This document shows positions 1-11,735 of a DNA stretch of 64,000 nt, one piece after another. This DNA comes from Xenosphaeropsis pyriputrescens (Eukaryota > Ascomycota > Leotiomycetes > Phacidiales > Phacidiaceae): contig JAGKQE010000002.1 of NCBI GenBank assembly GCA_022609375.1, forward strand, positions 682,001 to 746,000, in the 5' to 3' direction. Position 1 is the stretch's first letter. The number at the start of each line of letters is the position of its first letter. The notes under the pieces were generated by a model. The model was not told where the DNA came from. It saw only the letters and a list, made by a program, of their open reading frames with translations, and made no database searches. The position numbers were made by a program, and so were the translations under genes.

Positions 1-1141
1 CCATACTTCAAGACAGCATGGGCCGCATTGCCACAATCCTCTTTGCCCACAGGCTCGGCACATCTCTTGAGCCAGAATGCAAGATGTATCGCTTTGCCGC
101 AGATATCTTCAACGATACCGCCATGGTGCTTGACTGCATGTCTCCAGCCTTTCCCAAGGCTATTCGAGTTGGAGTTTTAAGCTTGTCCAGTGTCTTGCGT
201 GCTCTGTGTGGAGTAGCTGCTGGGAGCTCGAAAGCAAGTCTCAGTGCACATTTTGCGCTGAATCGTAATCTGGGTGAGCTCAACGCTGTAAGTCAACCTC
301 ACAGACTCATTTTGAGGAATTTTGAGAGCTCACGTCGCTGCAGAAAGACTCCAGTCAGGAAACCATTATCTCCTTGATGGGAATGCTTACTGGCAGCCTC
401 GTCGTATCTCATATTTCTTCACAGTTCGCTACCTGGATAGCCATGATCATCTTGCTTTCTATTCACTTGGGTACAAACTATCTAGCCGTTCGAGCGGTCA
501 GTATGAGGACTTTGAACCGCCAACGAGCCAACATTGTGTTTTCAGACTATCTCCTTACTCGTGGAGAAGCCAAATCCGATTTGAAGATGTTCTTATCTCC
601 AGAGGTAGTGTCATCAAAAGAGCGAATTTTCGAGCGTGATGGCGTGTTGCGCTGGCATGACGATAAAGTGCTAGGCCACTGCGAGATGGGTGTCGACATC
701 AAGACGATTCTCGACTCTATGCAGCGACACAATGCTGCTTCAAGTTCGTATAGCAACATGCAGCTGAGTCTGCGCGAGTTGCTTTCCATCACCGACAGCG
801 AGTACATCATATGGCTCGATGTCAAGCGGTGCATCTTTCTGATTGCGCTAATGCAGCAAACTTTACCTGAGCGAGAATCGGCGATCAAACTTACAGCGTG
901 GTTGCATGCTCTCAATGCCGCGAGAGTGCTGGAGAGGAAGGGCTCGGTCATGAAGGATATGAGGCTAGAGAAGATTTGCGAGGTTCTGAGGCAGACGAAG
1001 ATGGATGAGAAGGAGGTTGTGGATCTTTTGAAGGGACTAGAAAGTGCGGGATGGGATCTGACATGTGATGCATTGGAAACTAGAGCTGGGACGAGAGTTG
1101 AGGTGAAGAATGGTTATAATGCGTCAATCTGGAAGGAATAG
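1..1141 (+). CDS. RUS/DUF647 family protein, 5' truncated by the window
   Basis: The C-terminal part of a protein of the root-UVB-sensitive (RUS, DUF647, vitamin B6-related) family. Two exons are visible: up to 287, then 344-1141, separated by a 56-nt intron with a GTAAGT donor and a CTGCAG acceptor. About 360 residues are present. The reading frame is already open at base 3 and runs through a family-like block (LQDSMGRIATILFAHRLG), a glycine/serine-rich segment with GGSSKASLSAHFA-like sequence, and after the intron KDSSQETIISLMGML, which is typical of DUF647. Two hydrophobic stretches follow (around SLVVSHISSQFATWIAMIILL), fitting a membrane-associated protein. The molecular function of fungal members is not established. 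The true start lies upstream of the window. Family assignment is from recognised motifs and is fairly secure; exact function is unknown. Confidence 0.8.
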
Positions 1142-3678
1142 GGGACCGATTTTTGAGCATGCGGTAATAGACATAGGAAACTAGTTTCAACAAAGCATCT
1201 ACATAGGTCCTTAACCTATACATAGAAGGCCATATGTGAGACATTTCCGTTTTGAGTTAAGTGTGTAGTCTATTCTTTTCGACTCGTGTGACTGGGCTCG
1301 ACCCAGGATTTTGGACCATTCTAATTACACATCTCGGAGATCGTGTTGCTGCTAGTGACACCCTAGACTATGGCATTGGGATTGATGATCATTGATTGAA
1401 ACTTTTATTGGCGAATGCTCAAAACGGGATTACTTCGTTGACGACGAATGACTTGCAAAGCCAGTTACGAAATGCGCAGAAAAGGACAGTCCTATACACG
1501 CACCCACACAGATATACAAGAACACTTTAAACAATCCTTTTAGGCAGTGTGAATTATGGAACGTGGGGATGCTCGCGCTTATATACGTAAGTGTCTGAGA
1601 AGCTTCAAGAGCAGGAGCTTGAAGCACTCTATCCTGAAATTGTATTTCTACCAACCAATTATTTTACTAAGATTCCACACATGTAAGTGTCTTTTTAATA
1701 TAATAGCCACTGGGTCCTGTATGAATAAGCTAATGTGTATTCTTCCCATCGAATCGAACTACTTGCATACATGCTGTAACATGCGGGGAAGTTCAAGAGC
1801 CGGGACTTGAAATTGTTCATATTCATCTCGGTATTTATTCCATCAAAGCCTAATGCAGGTAAACAACCCCTAGATACAGAAGGAACCTTGTTTTAGACGT
1901 TAGAACAGTCAAAAGAGCACATAAGCCCTCTTTAAGCCAGGGAATGCTCCACAGTGTCAGAACAAAACCCGCAAAATGTCTCTCACGCTAGACCTCACCT
2001 GAGGCAATGAAACGAGAATCATTCTCAAATGCCGCTTAAATTGATGGTGTTGCAAGTAACTTGTAATAAGCCTCTCTTTACATCATGGTGACTTTCTTCT
2101 ATGACTACCTGAGCGCAACAAGAGTCAAACACAGGTTGTAGAGACTCGAAGTCGTGTACTTGCGCTAGGACAAGTCGACCTCTCCATTATCACTCTGTTT
2201 TCAAAGCAGTATGGCCTGGGTTTCGTGATGCATGGATTGGGCTAGTATGTGCTTGTCTTGACCGCATCACCAATGGATGATTCAGGAGCCACTTGATGTG
2301 AACAAGCTTTAGATGTCCTATATCTGCTCGAGTTAGTTTCCGATTCAAAGTTACTACATCTATATTTGACGGTGTTTTTGATGTTTACGTCAACTTCGAC
2401 TGGCTTTTTGAGGAAGTGATCAGTGTGCAACATGCCTATGCCGCTCAGATGGTAGAATCACTTCCAGCTGGTTTCATGTTGCTTTAGATCTCGTAGTCGA
2501 AACTTTCAGTGAGCTTACCTTTGCTTTTTTGCCAAACATAAAATTATGCATGATGTTGTGATTCAAATCGCTGCAGCAACGCAAGTGAAGTGTTTCCTCC
2601 ACACAACATCACCGCATCGCGCCACCAAAAGCATCAAAAGCAGCAAAACAAGTTACCAGCAAGATAACGAGAAGCCGAGACAAAAATGAAAATGAAAACA
2701 TATACCAAATTTGCAAAAGACTCACAACCAACCCATCTGCTCTCCATTAGTCAAGATGGGGTGGTTGCTACAGAAAGGCCCCCAGAGCCTTTACTTCCGG
2801 GCTCGAACCGATGACCTCCTCGCAACAGTGGATTGACCTGAACCGTTGTGCCAAACGGCCGCCACCTCTGTTGTTGATAGTCAAAGACATATTGCGGTAC
2901 ATGAAGAGCAAGCGAGTATATGTTCTTACCTAAAGAGGAACTGCTCACATTGGAACTCTGAGCCCAGCCACTGAGCTAGGCTAGTAGTAACAGTACCTAA
3001 TATCATGCATAGCTTCGTATAATTGGAGCAGGTAGATACAAGGCCGCGTCTTATATCAAAGTCTTCCTGTAATGCGTTGCGCAAAGCACAAATCGCAAAC
3101 TTGGATCTGTAGAACTATGGCTTTCACAGCCTATCCATTCAAAAACTTCATATTAGATACTCAAGAATTTAATCCAACATTGTCATAACAACCTGATTCA
3201 AGAGTTACCAGAAGATCTCGTGAAGCACTTTTGTGTTGGATATGGATATGAGAAGCGCCAAGGATGAAACTGATATTGCCACTCAACTGCAAGACTTGGT
3301 TTCTTCGTCACCAATTACATTAGAGACTTGACATTTTCATGGTGACCTCTACAACGACGAACACTTTCCAAACACATGGTTTCTTAATCCATAGTCAAAG
3401 TGCGTGGAACTTCACTCAACTCTATTAGATATAGTGACTATAGGAGAAATGAAATCATCGTTTTATATTGCAGTGACAAATACCTGACATTCTTTTGGTC
3501 TCCTATGTGATTACATATCGCATAAAACATAACAGAACATCGTTGTGGCATGGGGAAACGTCGCACGTCGAAATGTAGCAAGTGAGTGTATATTTTATAT
3601 TCGAAGGGGGGCGTTACATTTTTATACATATAATTACATCCTGTCTATCCCTTAACGCCATTCCAAAAACAGACCCAA
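1142..3678. other. Intergenic region, 2.5 kb, no protein gene recognised
   Basis: Small open frames here are short, lack splice partners and resemble nothing known. The region is AT-rich and contains the 3' flanks of the RUS gene and of CYT2 (convergent). The only structured item seen is a pol III-like A box/B box pair on the minus strand at 2799-2853, listed separately. Confidence 0.6.
2799..2853 (-). other. tRNA-like pol III promoter pair (A box and B box), degenerate
   Basis: On the minus strand an A-box match (TGGCACAACGG, complement of 2843-2853) is followed 33 nt later by a B-box match (GGTTCGAGCCC, complement of 2799-2809). Consensus forms are TRGYNNANNNG and GWTCRANNC. The putative T arm can pair over about four base pairs around a TTCGAGC loop, but the seven bases before the A box do not pair with the expected acceptor 3' strand and no clean anticodon stem forms. 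This favours a tRNA-derived relic or SINE-like element over a functional tRNA. An open frame of 65 codons over it is probably incidental. Confidence 0.35.
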
Positions 3679-4532
3679 TCAAACCAATCCAACGAATTTT
3701 GCGGCTCGCATCTTCCATCCTTCTAATGAGTTGAGCTTCGGCCGCACGTCGAGGTAAAAGCTTGGTAAGCCGTTGGGTTGGGCTTTCCCGGGGTAGAAAT
3801 CGATCACATATTCAATTGTTGTTCCGCATCTGTCAATGGTCCAGTCGTGACGATCAAATGGTGCAGTGTATCCCATCATAGTCTTGAACTTCGCTCTTGG
3901 AGTCATACTTCTTGACAATCCCATGAAGCTATGTAATCTTGGACCTCCACATCTATAGACGGTTAGTATATCAGTTTGGGATTCCAAATACAAATATCTT
4001 ACTGCTCATCGGAACCGTATGGTCGCTCCCAATCCTTAATTTCTTTCCACGCTCGCTCATTGACAGCGTTGTGTATTGGAACAATTGTCTTCATATCCGC
4101 AGCTTGGCTATCGTGACCTTTCCTCTTCATAGCTTCGAAGAACATCTTCTCACTAGGATATATCCAGTTGCCCTCCTTGCTCACTCCAGTCTCTTCCTGA
4201 CTATTTGCTGGCGATGCATGTTCCGAGGCTGCCGTCGCAGATCTTGGAATTGTCGAGATCACTCTCTGAGTTCCCAAACCCTTCGACACCGATGGGACTA
4301 TTGGCTCCGGTGCAGCACTCGAGCCGAAGAATCGAGACCAAAGTCCTGGCTTAGGCGTCGCTGCTGGCTGGTCGATTTGTTTCGAGTCGCAAGAATTGCC
4401 ATCGCTCGCTACAGCCGCCTTCATATCGGCAACCGGGAATGGGTTTTTCTGCGCATTGGATTTCAGCCATGCTGCCCGGGTTTCATGGTCGACCGGGCAG
4501 ACATCCGCTGATGCTGACTTATCGTTCGACAT
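3679..4532 (-). CDS. CYT2: Holocytochrome c1 synthase (cytochrome c1 heme lyase)
   Basis: Attaches heme covalently to apocytochrome c1 in the mitochondrial intermembrane space, for complex III. Two exons: 4532-4003 and 3952-3679, joined by a 50-nt intron (GTAAGA...CTATAG), giving 267 residues. An N-terminal heme-regulatory CPV motif lies at residues 12-14, within a CPVDHETR block typical of the c1 enzyme rather than the cytochrome c lyase CYC3. The family core follows: STIPR, NWIYPSEKMFFEAMKRK, IVPIHNAVNERAWKEIKDWE, then after the intron TPRAKFKTMMGY, FDRHDWTIDRCG with the conserved histidine, and YVIDFYPG...FYLDVRPKLNS. Length suits the family. It is divergent from MVD1, with 243 bp between the start codons. 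The choice of CYT2 over CYC3 rests on these motifs. Confidence 0.92.
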
Positions 4533-4775
4533 TTCGTGCCTATTTCGTACAATTCGTGGACTTTCGAAATCGTAATGCGTGCTTTGGGCGGTGATTGTCG
4601 ATGATGACCGACAATATTTCGGACCCTTGTATATATAGGGCGGCAGCTTTCCGCCTGTTTGTGAATGTCACTTAATTGGCGGGCGCAACGTCTGACCGCC
4701 AACGGATTATTCGGTATTACCTCCCCTCCTTTATCGCATCCGAAAGTAAATACAGTCTCTTAACTACCAGCTACA
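4533..4775. promoter_or_regulatory. Bidirectional promoter between CYT2 and MVD1
   Basis: A 243-bp spacer separates two divergent start codons, so it must hold both promoters. A TATATATA stretch near 4629-4638 is the clearest core-promoter-like element; which gene it serves cannot be told from sequence. Confidence 0.55.
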
Positions 4776-6019
4776 ATGTCGGACACCAAGATCTACCAAG
4801 CAAGCACCACTGCTCCAGTGAACATCGCTGTTGTGAAGTATGATTCCCGTAGTACTTTGACTTTTGTCTGAGACCCCTTATTGTCATAGCTCTAGCTAAT
4901 TATTATTCCAGATACTGGGGGAAAAAGAGCGTTGAGCTTAACACTCCAACAAACAGCTCCCTTTCCGTGACATTGTCGCAAAATGATTTGCGCACCCATA
5001 CTACCGCCGCCTGCGGTCCATTCCCCGAAGACTCCCTCCTCCTGAACTCCCAACCTCAAGACATTTCCGGCGCAAGAACCCAAGCATGTTTCCGCGAACT
5101 TCGCAGCCTGCGCGCTGCCCTCGAGGCAAAGGACTCCTCCCTTCCAAAGCTCAGCACCATGAAGCTACGCCTCGTGTCTGAGAACAACTTTCCAACTGCT
5201 GCCGGACTTGCCAGTTCTGCTGCTGGTTTTGCGGCTCTTGTGCGCGCCATTGCCGACCTATACGAACTTCCAGCCTCGCAGACCGAGCTTTCCAGAATTG
5301 CGCGCCAGGGATCGGGCTCTGCCTGTCGCAGTCTTTTCGGTGGTTACGTAGGATGGAATATGGGTTCTAAGGAGGACGGAAGCGATTCACAGGCCTATGA
5401 GGTTGCGCCAGCAAGCCATTGGCCAGATATGAAGGCTCTCATCCTTGTGGTGTCAGCGGAGAAAAAGGGCGTCAGCAGTACGTCGGGAATGCAGATCACT
5501 GTCAAGACTAGTGGACTCTTCCAACGCCGTGCCGAGGTGGTCGTGCCAAAGCATATGAAGGAGATGGAGCAAGCTATCAAGGACAAGGACTTTGAGAGCT
5601 TTGGAAAGGTCACCATGATGGAGAGCAATTCCTTCCATGCTACTTGTCTCGATACCTTCCCACCTATCTTCTACCTCAATGACGTCTCCAGAGCTGCCAT
5701 TGCCGCTGTGGAGGCTATCAACGCCAAGGCCGGCAAGATCATCGCTGCCTACACCTTCGATGCTGGACCAAATGCTGTGATCTACTTCTTGGAGAAGGAT
5801 ATGGCTGCTGTGGCTGGTGTTTTCAGAAGCGCCCTTGCCCACGTTGATGGATGGCAATCTGTCAATGCTAAGGTCGAGGACATGAGCCACATTAATGAGA
5901 AGGCAGTCAACACACTCAAGGATGGTGTTAGCCGCGTTATTATGACTGGTGTTGGTGGTGGACCAGTTAGCACAAAGGAGAGCTTGTTGGGTCAAGATGG
6001 TGAAGCTCTGCGAAAGTAG
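4776..6019 (+). CDS. MVD1: Mevalonate diphosphate decarboxylase
   Basis: Catalyses the ATP-dependent decarboxylation of mevalonate 5-diphosphate to isopentenyl diphosphate in the sterol/isoprenoid pathway (yeast ERG19/MVD1). Two exons: 4776-4837 and 4912-6019, with a 74-nt intron (GTATGA...TTCCAG), giving 389 residues; the yeast enzyme has 396. The start MSDTKIYQASTTAPVNIAVVKYWGKK joins cleanly across the intron and is the usual N-terminus. GHMP-kinase-fold signatures are visible: NTPTNSSLSVTL, the phosphate-binding AAGLASSAAGFAAL, and the decarboxylase-specific GSGSACRSLFGGYVGW. The active-site aspartate lies in TFDAGPNAV. A large open frame on the opposite strand within this gene is a shadow. 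Confidence is high. Confidence 0.96.
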
Positions 6020-7355
6020 ACATTACAAGGCGTAAAGAAAAGTTTTGTGGTTTCAACACTACATGTTATAATGATAATACCACCATAGCTTTGTGCTAAG
6101 AATATGTTTCTTGTTTGTATGTGCTCCTGCTATTCGCCTTTGTGAGATTCGTGTATTTGTAGAATTAGTGAATACAAGTCTTAGACTTCCAGCACCGCGC
6201 AATTAAGTCCTCAAATAATACGGCAATTTACAAGCACCTTAACATACCCGTATTATCCCCGGATAATCCAAGCCTTAAGAGCCGCATTTTCAGAGTTATG
6301 TGATAGGTATAGTTGCCCCACAATAAAACTGAATATATTGAATATCATTGGTTGCAGCTCGGGATACTCGAATGTGATTGGTTGCTGGTGATTATTCTGC
6401 CATGAGTTTCCGCCATGAGGCTCTTAAGGCTCGGATCATTCCGGGTATAAGTATAAAACTCCAAAGTGACTTGGAGTGTTAAGTAACTATCATCTACTTT
6501 GAAAGACGTGGATTCTGTGAACAAGACACCCTTTAAACGAGTCAAACCAGCTCTTGCATTTCCTTACATTATTATTATGAACAGATACATGATACTGCAA
6601 TCAATATGACATAAGATGAATGAACAAATCCATGAAATTCCTAAGGGTAGCAGTACGTTCACGGAGCACTTTCATTCATACTACATCTATTCCTAAGTAA
6701 AACAATACTTCCCAAGTAAGTATCTTATCCGCCATTGAGTGATTAATTTGATCATAATATCTGTTATCAGGGGCCGGGCAACTATGCACCGATAGCAAAA
6801 GCTTCGTCTTGGCCGCCATCGGTGAACGCTGTGCCAAAGTTAATCCAATAACCCCAATAGTCCAATAATCTCATGTCCGTTACAAATTGTGCATGATGCT
6901 GCACAAAAGAAGCAGCAACACTCTCTACCTGTAGACATTGGAGATGTCAGCTCGAGATCTCATGATGATATTGCTGACGCATGTGTGGTAAGGAGACGTA
7001 GCAATAAAAAGGCCGCAGATGGTCATCATATCGTGAGGAAGGATATTGTTACCAAATTGTTACGTTTTTCCATGTGCCGCGTAGAATTTAGAGGTGAAGC
7101 TGTCATATCAGCTCACGTCCCGGGCCTTTGGGGGTCGCATGGGCTCCGCGTCGTAGGGAAGATGTTCCTGGTGCGGCCGCAACCGTGATCGGCTTGGGGC
7201 ACTGACTCAGAACTGGCCCTCTAAACAATTCCGTGGGCTGGATATCTCGAAGACTCACAGTCATACCAAACCACCACCACCACCACCACCACCCACCATC
7301 ACGACCTCGTTGAAGATACAGCTCTCAGTAGCAGATCTTCTTGAAATCAGCCAAA
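6020..7355. other. Intergenic region with MITE-like element
   Basis: The 1.3-kb spacer between MVD1 and the asparagine synthetase gene. It contains the inverted-repeat element at about 6253-6450 (separate entry) and a CAC trinucleotide tract at 7268-7293 directly upstream of the asparagine synthetase start, probably in its 5' leader. No protein gene was recognised. Confidence 0.6.
6253..6450. mobile_element. MITE-like element with imperfect terminal inverted repeats
   Basis: The left end and the reverse complement of the right end share a roughly 30-nt imperfect repeat of the form CCCGGA-TRATCC-RAGCCTTAAGAGCC-CAT. The perfect core AGCCTTAAGAGCC is at 6271-6283 and its complement GGCTCTTAAGGCT at 6419-6431. 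The enclosed DNA is AT-rich, about 135 bp, non-coding, and holds a short direct repeat with a 30-nt period (GAATRTSATTGGTTGC at about 6340 and 6370). Size, inverted termini and lack of coding capacity fit a miniature inverted-repeat transposable element. A target-site duplication was not identified, so it may simply be a foldback sequence. Confidence 0.45.
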
Positions 7356-9577
7356 ATGTGTGGAATCTTTGCATGCCATCTGTCAGTCTATCCTCAGCTG
7401 CTTCAAAGCTTTCCTGTCTCTTCGCGGGGAATATTTGTTGCCCCTCCATGCGCGTAGAAAAGTTTACTGATAGTGCGCAGCCACCCAGATGTGCAAAAGT
7501 TCAAGCCAACGGCCTTGAGAATGGCCAAGCAGTGAGTATATCTTGTTTTCCCCATTGCGGAAAATCAATTGACCATTCCTGTAGGATTCGTCATCGTGGT
7601 CCAGATTGGAGTGAGTCGCGGAAAGGAAGTTTGCGCCAAGACATCTACTGACAAGATTGAAGGTGGAAACGTTATTGCAAACAACACTAGTGAGTGTTTT
7701 TCTTTCCTTCTGTAGATTACTGGAGAATTGACTAACAACGAATAGTTCTTGCTCATGAGCGTCTCAGTATTGTCGGCGTTGGTGAGTAACCTACTATCTT
7801 CGAGACGAAACACCTCCTTATATTCTACAGACAGCGGAGCTCAGCCTCTCGTCAGCCAGGATGGCAAGATCTACTTGGCCGTCAACGGAGAGATTTACAA
7901 CCACAGAGTTCTCCGAAAGTCTCTTAAGACCAAGTATCACTTCAAGACACACTCTGATTGTGAAGTGATCATTCCTCTTGTGAGTTTGGAAACTTTTGGC
8001 GGCCTATGAAAAGTTATTGACGGTAGAAAAGTACATGGAGCACGGCATTGATGCACCAAAATTCCTCGACGGCATGTTCTCCTTTGTCCTTTACGATGCC
8101 GAGAACGACCGTACCATTGCTGCACGCGACCCAATCGGCGTTACCAGCTTTTACCAGGGATGGAGCAGCAAGACTCCAGACGCTGTCTACTTTGCCTCTG
8201 AGTTGAAGTGTCTCCACCCAGTTTGCGACAGAATCATTTCTTTCCCACCAGGACACATCTACGATTCGAAGACCAAGGAGACTACCAGATATTACCAGCC
8301 AAAATGGTGGGATCCAACCCAGGTTCCAACCAACCCAGTCGACTACAAGGTATTGAGAGAGACTTTCGAGAAGGCTGTAAGAAAGAGATTGATGGCTGAG
8401 GTCCCATATGGCGTTCTTTTGTCGGGTGGCCTCGATTCGAGTTTGGTCGCATCTATCGCTCAACGCGAGACTCTTCGCTTGAAGGCAGATCTTCTTGAAC
8501 AGCAGTCAAAAACCCCAGAAACTCGCCCAGATGAAGACAAGGGAGAGGGACTCGTTGGAATTGATGACTCTGGAGAGGTTTCTACGGTTACCTACCTTCC
8601 ACAACTCAATTCCTTCTCGATCGGTCTTCCAGATGCCCCAGATACCAAGGCTGCGTTAGAGGTTGCTAAGTTCCTCGGTACTAAGCACCACGACATGACC
8701 TTTACTATTGAAGACGGCTTGAACGCCCTTTCCGATGTTATCTACCACTTGGAGACCTTCGATGTTACCACTATTCGCGCCTCTACACCTATGTTTCTTT
8801 TGGCAAGAAAGATCAAGGCAATGGGTGTGAAGATGGTTTTGTCTGGTGAGGGAAGCGACGAGATTCTTGGAGGTTACCTCTACTTCCACGCTGCCCCAGG
8901 ATCTGACGAGTTCCATGCCGAGACTGTGCGCCGTATCAAGAACTTGCACTTGTCTGATTGCTTACGCGCCAACAAGTCTACCTCTGCTTGGGGTCTTGAG
9001 GCTCGTGTTCCTTTCTTGGATAAGGAGTTTTTGGCTGTCTCCATGGATATTGATCCAAAGGAGAAAATGCACACCAAGGATCGTATTGAGAAGTACATCC
9101 TCAGAAAGGCGTTCGATCCATCTGTTCTTCCAGAGGGTGAGAAGCCATACTTGCCAGATCATATTCTCTGGAGACAAAAGGAGCAATTCAGTGACGGTGT
9201 TGGCTACGGGTGGATTGATGCCCTTAAGGACAACGCTGAGCTCCATGTTACCGATGAGATGATGAAGAACCCAAAGCCGGAATGGGGTTCTGATATTCCA
9301 GACACCAAGGAGGCGTAAGTAGGCCCATGTTTTGTGCTTCGAACAGAATGCTAATATGGGAAAAACTAGTTACTGGTACCGTACCATGTTTGATGAGCAC
9401 TTCCCACCATCTTGTGCTGAGACTGTCATGAGATGGACTCCAACCTGGTCGAAGCAAACCGACCCAAGTGGAAGGCAAGTCGAAGAGTTCTTTCGTCTTG
9501 GTTTTTTTTTACATAGTACTAACTAAATCTACAGAGCCATTAGCGTCCACGCTCAAAAGTACGAGGAAACAAAGTAA
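7356..9577 (+). CDS. ASN1: Asparagine synthetase (glutamine-hydrolysing)
   Basis: Makes asparagine from aspartate, ATP and glutamine. Nine exons: 7356-7381, 7481-7531, 7585-7610, 7663-7689, 7746-7781, 7831-7979, 8032-9314, 9370-9474, 9535-9577, giving 581 residues, normal for the family. The mature glutaminase starts MCGIFACH with Cys2 as nucleophile. The split first domain then reads HPDVQKFKPTALRMAKQ, IRHRGPDWS, GNVIANNT, ILAHERLSIVG, and LAVNGEIYNH. The synthetase domain shows the pyrophosphate loop LLSGGLDSSLVASI and GEGSDEILGGYLYF. Exons 3 and 4 are only 26 and 27 nt long. The last intron uses a GC donor (AG|GCAAGT at 9475), needed to reach the terminal AISVHAQKYEETK. The first intron has a GTCAGT donor and is the least certain boundary. 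Confidence 0.95.
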
Positions 9578-10122
9578 ACTCACATATATTGGTTTCTTTA
9601 CTCTTCTTTCGGTCTTTGGAAAAACGTCGACTACTTTGATGGTGCCCATGGCGTTTTTGCGTGTTTCCAAATAGATTAGATATATTTCGGGTCAGGGTTG
9701 TGTGTAGTACCTCTGGATGAAATATGAGAGAACATTCATGAATCTGTTCTTAAAGTCGCAAATTTTACGAGCCTATATCCAAGAACCAATAATGCACAAT
9801 CTTAGTGATAACCTGGTGAACCTAGATATCTGCTTTATGCATACATCTGCGGGCTACGTAGTAAGGCAGGCATGAGCGTGTGTTTAATAAGGTTTTTGCC
9901 TGGCGTCAAGCTGGACTTTGTAAGGCGGCAATATTTCCCCACTATCTGTGATTGTCGATATCGGACAATCTAATTAACTCCGGCACATTGCGAACAAGCT
10001 CCAGTAGAGTCATCTTCCTAATACTGGCAACCTCTTCTAGACTCTTCGACCTATTCATAGACGAGCGCACTCTTCGAGTGACTTGAGATCGATACCAGAA
10101 AACTCCTTCCTCGCGTGGCAAG
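9578..10122. other. Intergenic region
   Basis: A 545-bp spacer between two same-strand genes. It presumably holds the 3' region of the asparagine synthetase gene and the promoter of the next gene. Nothing specific was recognised. Confidence 0.5.
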
Positions 10123-11735
10123 ATGACCGACACACCGTCGACACCTTTGCCTTTGGATTCTCGCGAACAGCCAGTGCTGGATCGCCTTCTCGAGATTCGA
10201 GATGAGTTAACATTACTCAAGCGTGATCGCCGCTCCTATGTCAAGTCCTCGGATGTTATGACTCTGTATGACAAGACTGTTGAGCAGGTCCAAGTCTTGA
10301 ACGATATTCGCGTTAGCAAACCGCAAGAGCAGAATTTAGGTGAGTTGCGTCATAACTGATAGCTGGATGTAGCTAATGTTATGTCTTCTAGTTGATCGAG
10401 TGCTCGACGGTTGTTTCCAACTTCTCTCTCTGTTCTTCATGACGATTGGCCGAAACAACGAGGCCCCGGCTGCGTACGCTCTCACATCCACTATCAAACG
10501 TCTTCTCGATCACCTTACGGAATCGGCGCTCTATTCGGCGAAGGACCTCGAACATATCGCGCAGACTATCGAGAATCTACGAAACATCGTTAAGAATGCC
10601 GAAGCTAGTTACAGCCCGAAGCTAATTACATTGTTGACCAATCGACTCGACGTCTGCCAGACCAGTTGTAAGAACCTTTTACAGCAATTGGAGAGATTGG
10701 GCCCAGGACTTCCAAGCACACACGAAAAGTTGATTTCTATCTTGCGAAGTATCTCGTTGGCAAACACAAAGGCAAAGGTAAGTTTTCAGAGAAGGGTAGA
10801 AATTCTTTAAAACCCTGGCTCTCACCCCTGCAATACAAGAGCACGTGCTTATCAGGAATCGCATAGTTCCCCAAAGCCGATGTCAAGAAATATCAGGCAC
10901 AACTTAAGGAAATCGATGCCCAGCGAAGCAACGGAAAGTTTACGACCGAAGATGGGACCGTTCCTGCTGGAAGCGATGAGGTCTCATCTCTTTTGGAGAG
11001 ATGTTTGATGTGGTCAACCACTGTGTTGGAAAGGTATGTGAACCTTTCCTGAGCTGGTAGAACGGTGCTGACTATTGTCAGAGAGGGAGTGATGCCGGAA
11101 ACTTTTAAGGCTACTTATGACACTCTTGTAGAGATCCGTAACAAGCTCGAGAAGTTGTCCCTCACACAGGCATGGTCGCTGCGTGAGACAGATCTCTATG
11201 ATGTGCAGAGACAACTGGACAAAATTGATGAGAGCCGTGTAGATGGAAACTTCCATGATGAGGAGGGCAATCCTGCCGAGCTGTATGTACAGAGAGTAAG
11301 TAAATTTGACAGATTCGACCATACCACTAGACGGCTAGCTGACCCTTATAGACTTTATTGTATCTCATTCGACGCAGCTACGGATACATTTACTACCTGA
11401 TGGTATCTTCAGAGCCTGTCTCAGAAGCTCTTCTCCCAATATACAACCAGCTCCAAACACTACGAAGATGCTTGATTGAAGTCAAGAACTCAGGCGGTGT
11501 TGAGTCACCTAGAGAATTATACCCTTACAGCATGAAGGTAACTTGCCCCCAATCCGAACCCCGAATATGCAACTGACACCCATAGTTAAATTCCATCGAC
11601 AACATGCGAAAAGACGGCAAATTCGTTGTTGGCGGTGATATTCCTGAAGGACAAGGTAGTGTTACAGATCTTCTGGCCGAGTGCTATCAGCTGCAGTACG
11701 ACCTGAAGGTTGCAGCCGAGGAGAACGATGAGTAG
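10123..11735 (+). CDS. Conserved fungal protein, DUF2408-like
   Basis: Six exons: 10123-10339, 10392-10777, 10867-11033, 11082-11295, 11352-11537, 11586-11735, giving 439 residues. Every junction has a GT-AG pair and keeps frame. The protein is helical and soluble, with no signal peptide or membrane segment. It has repeated motifs of the type V(L/E)DR/LxEIRxxL (PVLDRLLEIRDELTLLK; TFKATYDTLVEIRNKLEKLS; LPIYNQLQTLRRCLIEVK) suggesting related helical units. The sequence resembles the fungal DUF2408 family from memory; its biochemical role is not known and I assign none. Weakest points: the acceptor of intron 2 and the family name. Confidence 0.75.

Noticed and set aside
5453..5995. 180-codon minus-strand frame inside MVD1
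   Set aside because: Lies wholly within the MVD1 coding exon, which has clear family motifs; no features of its own.
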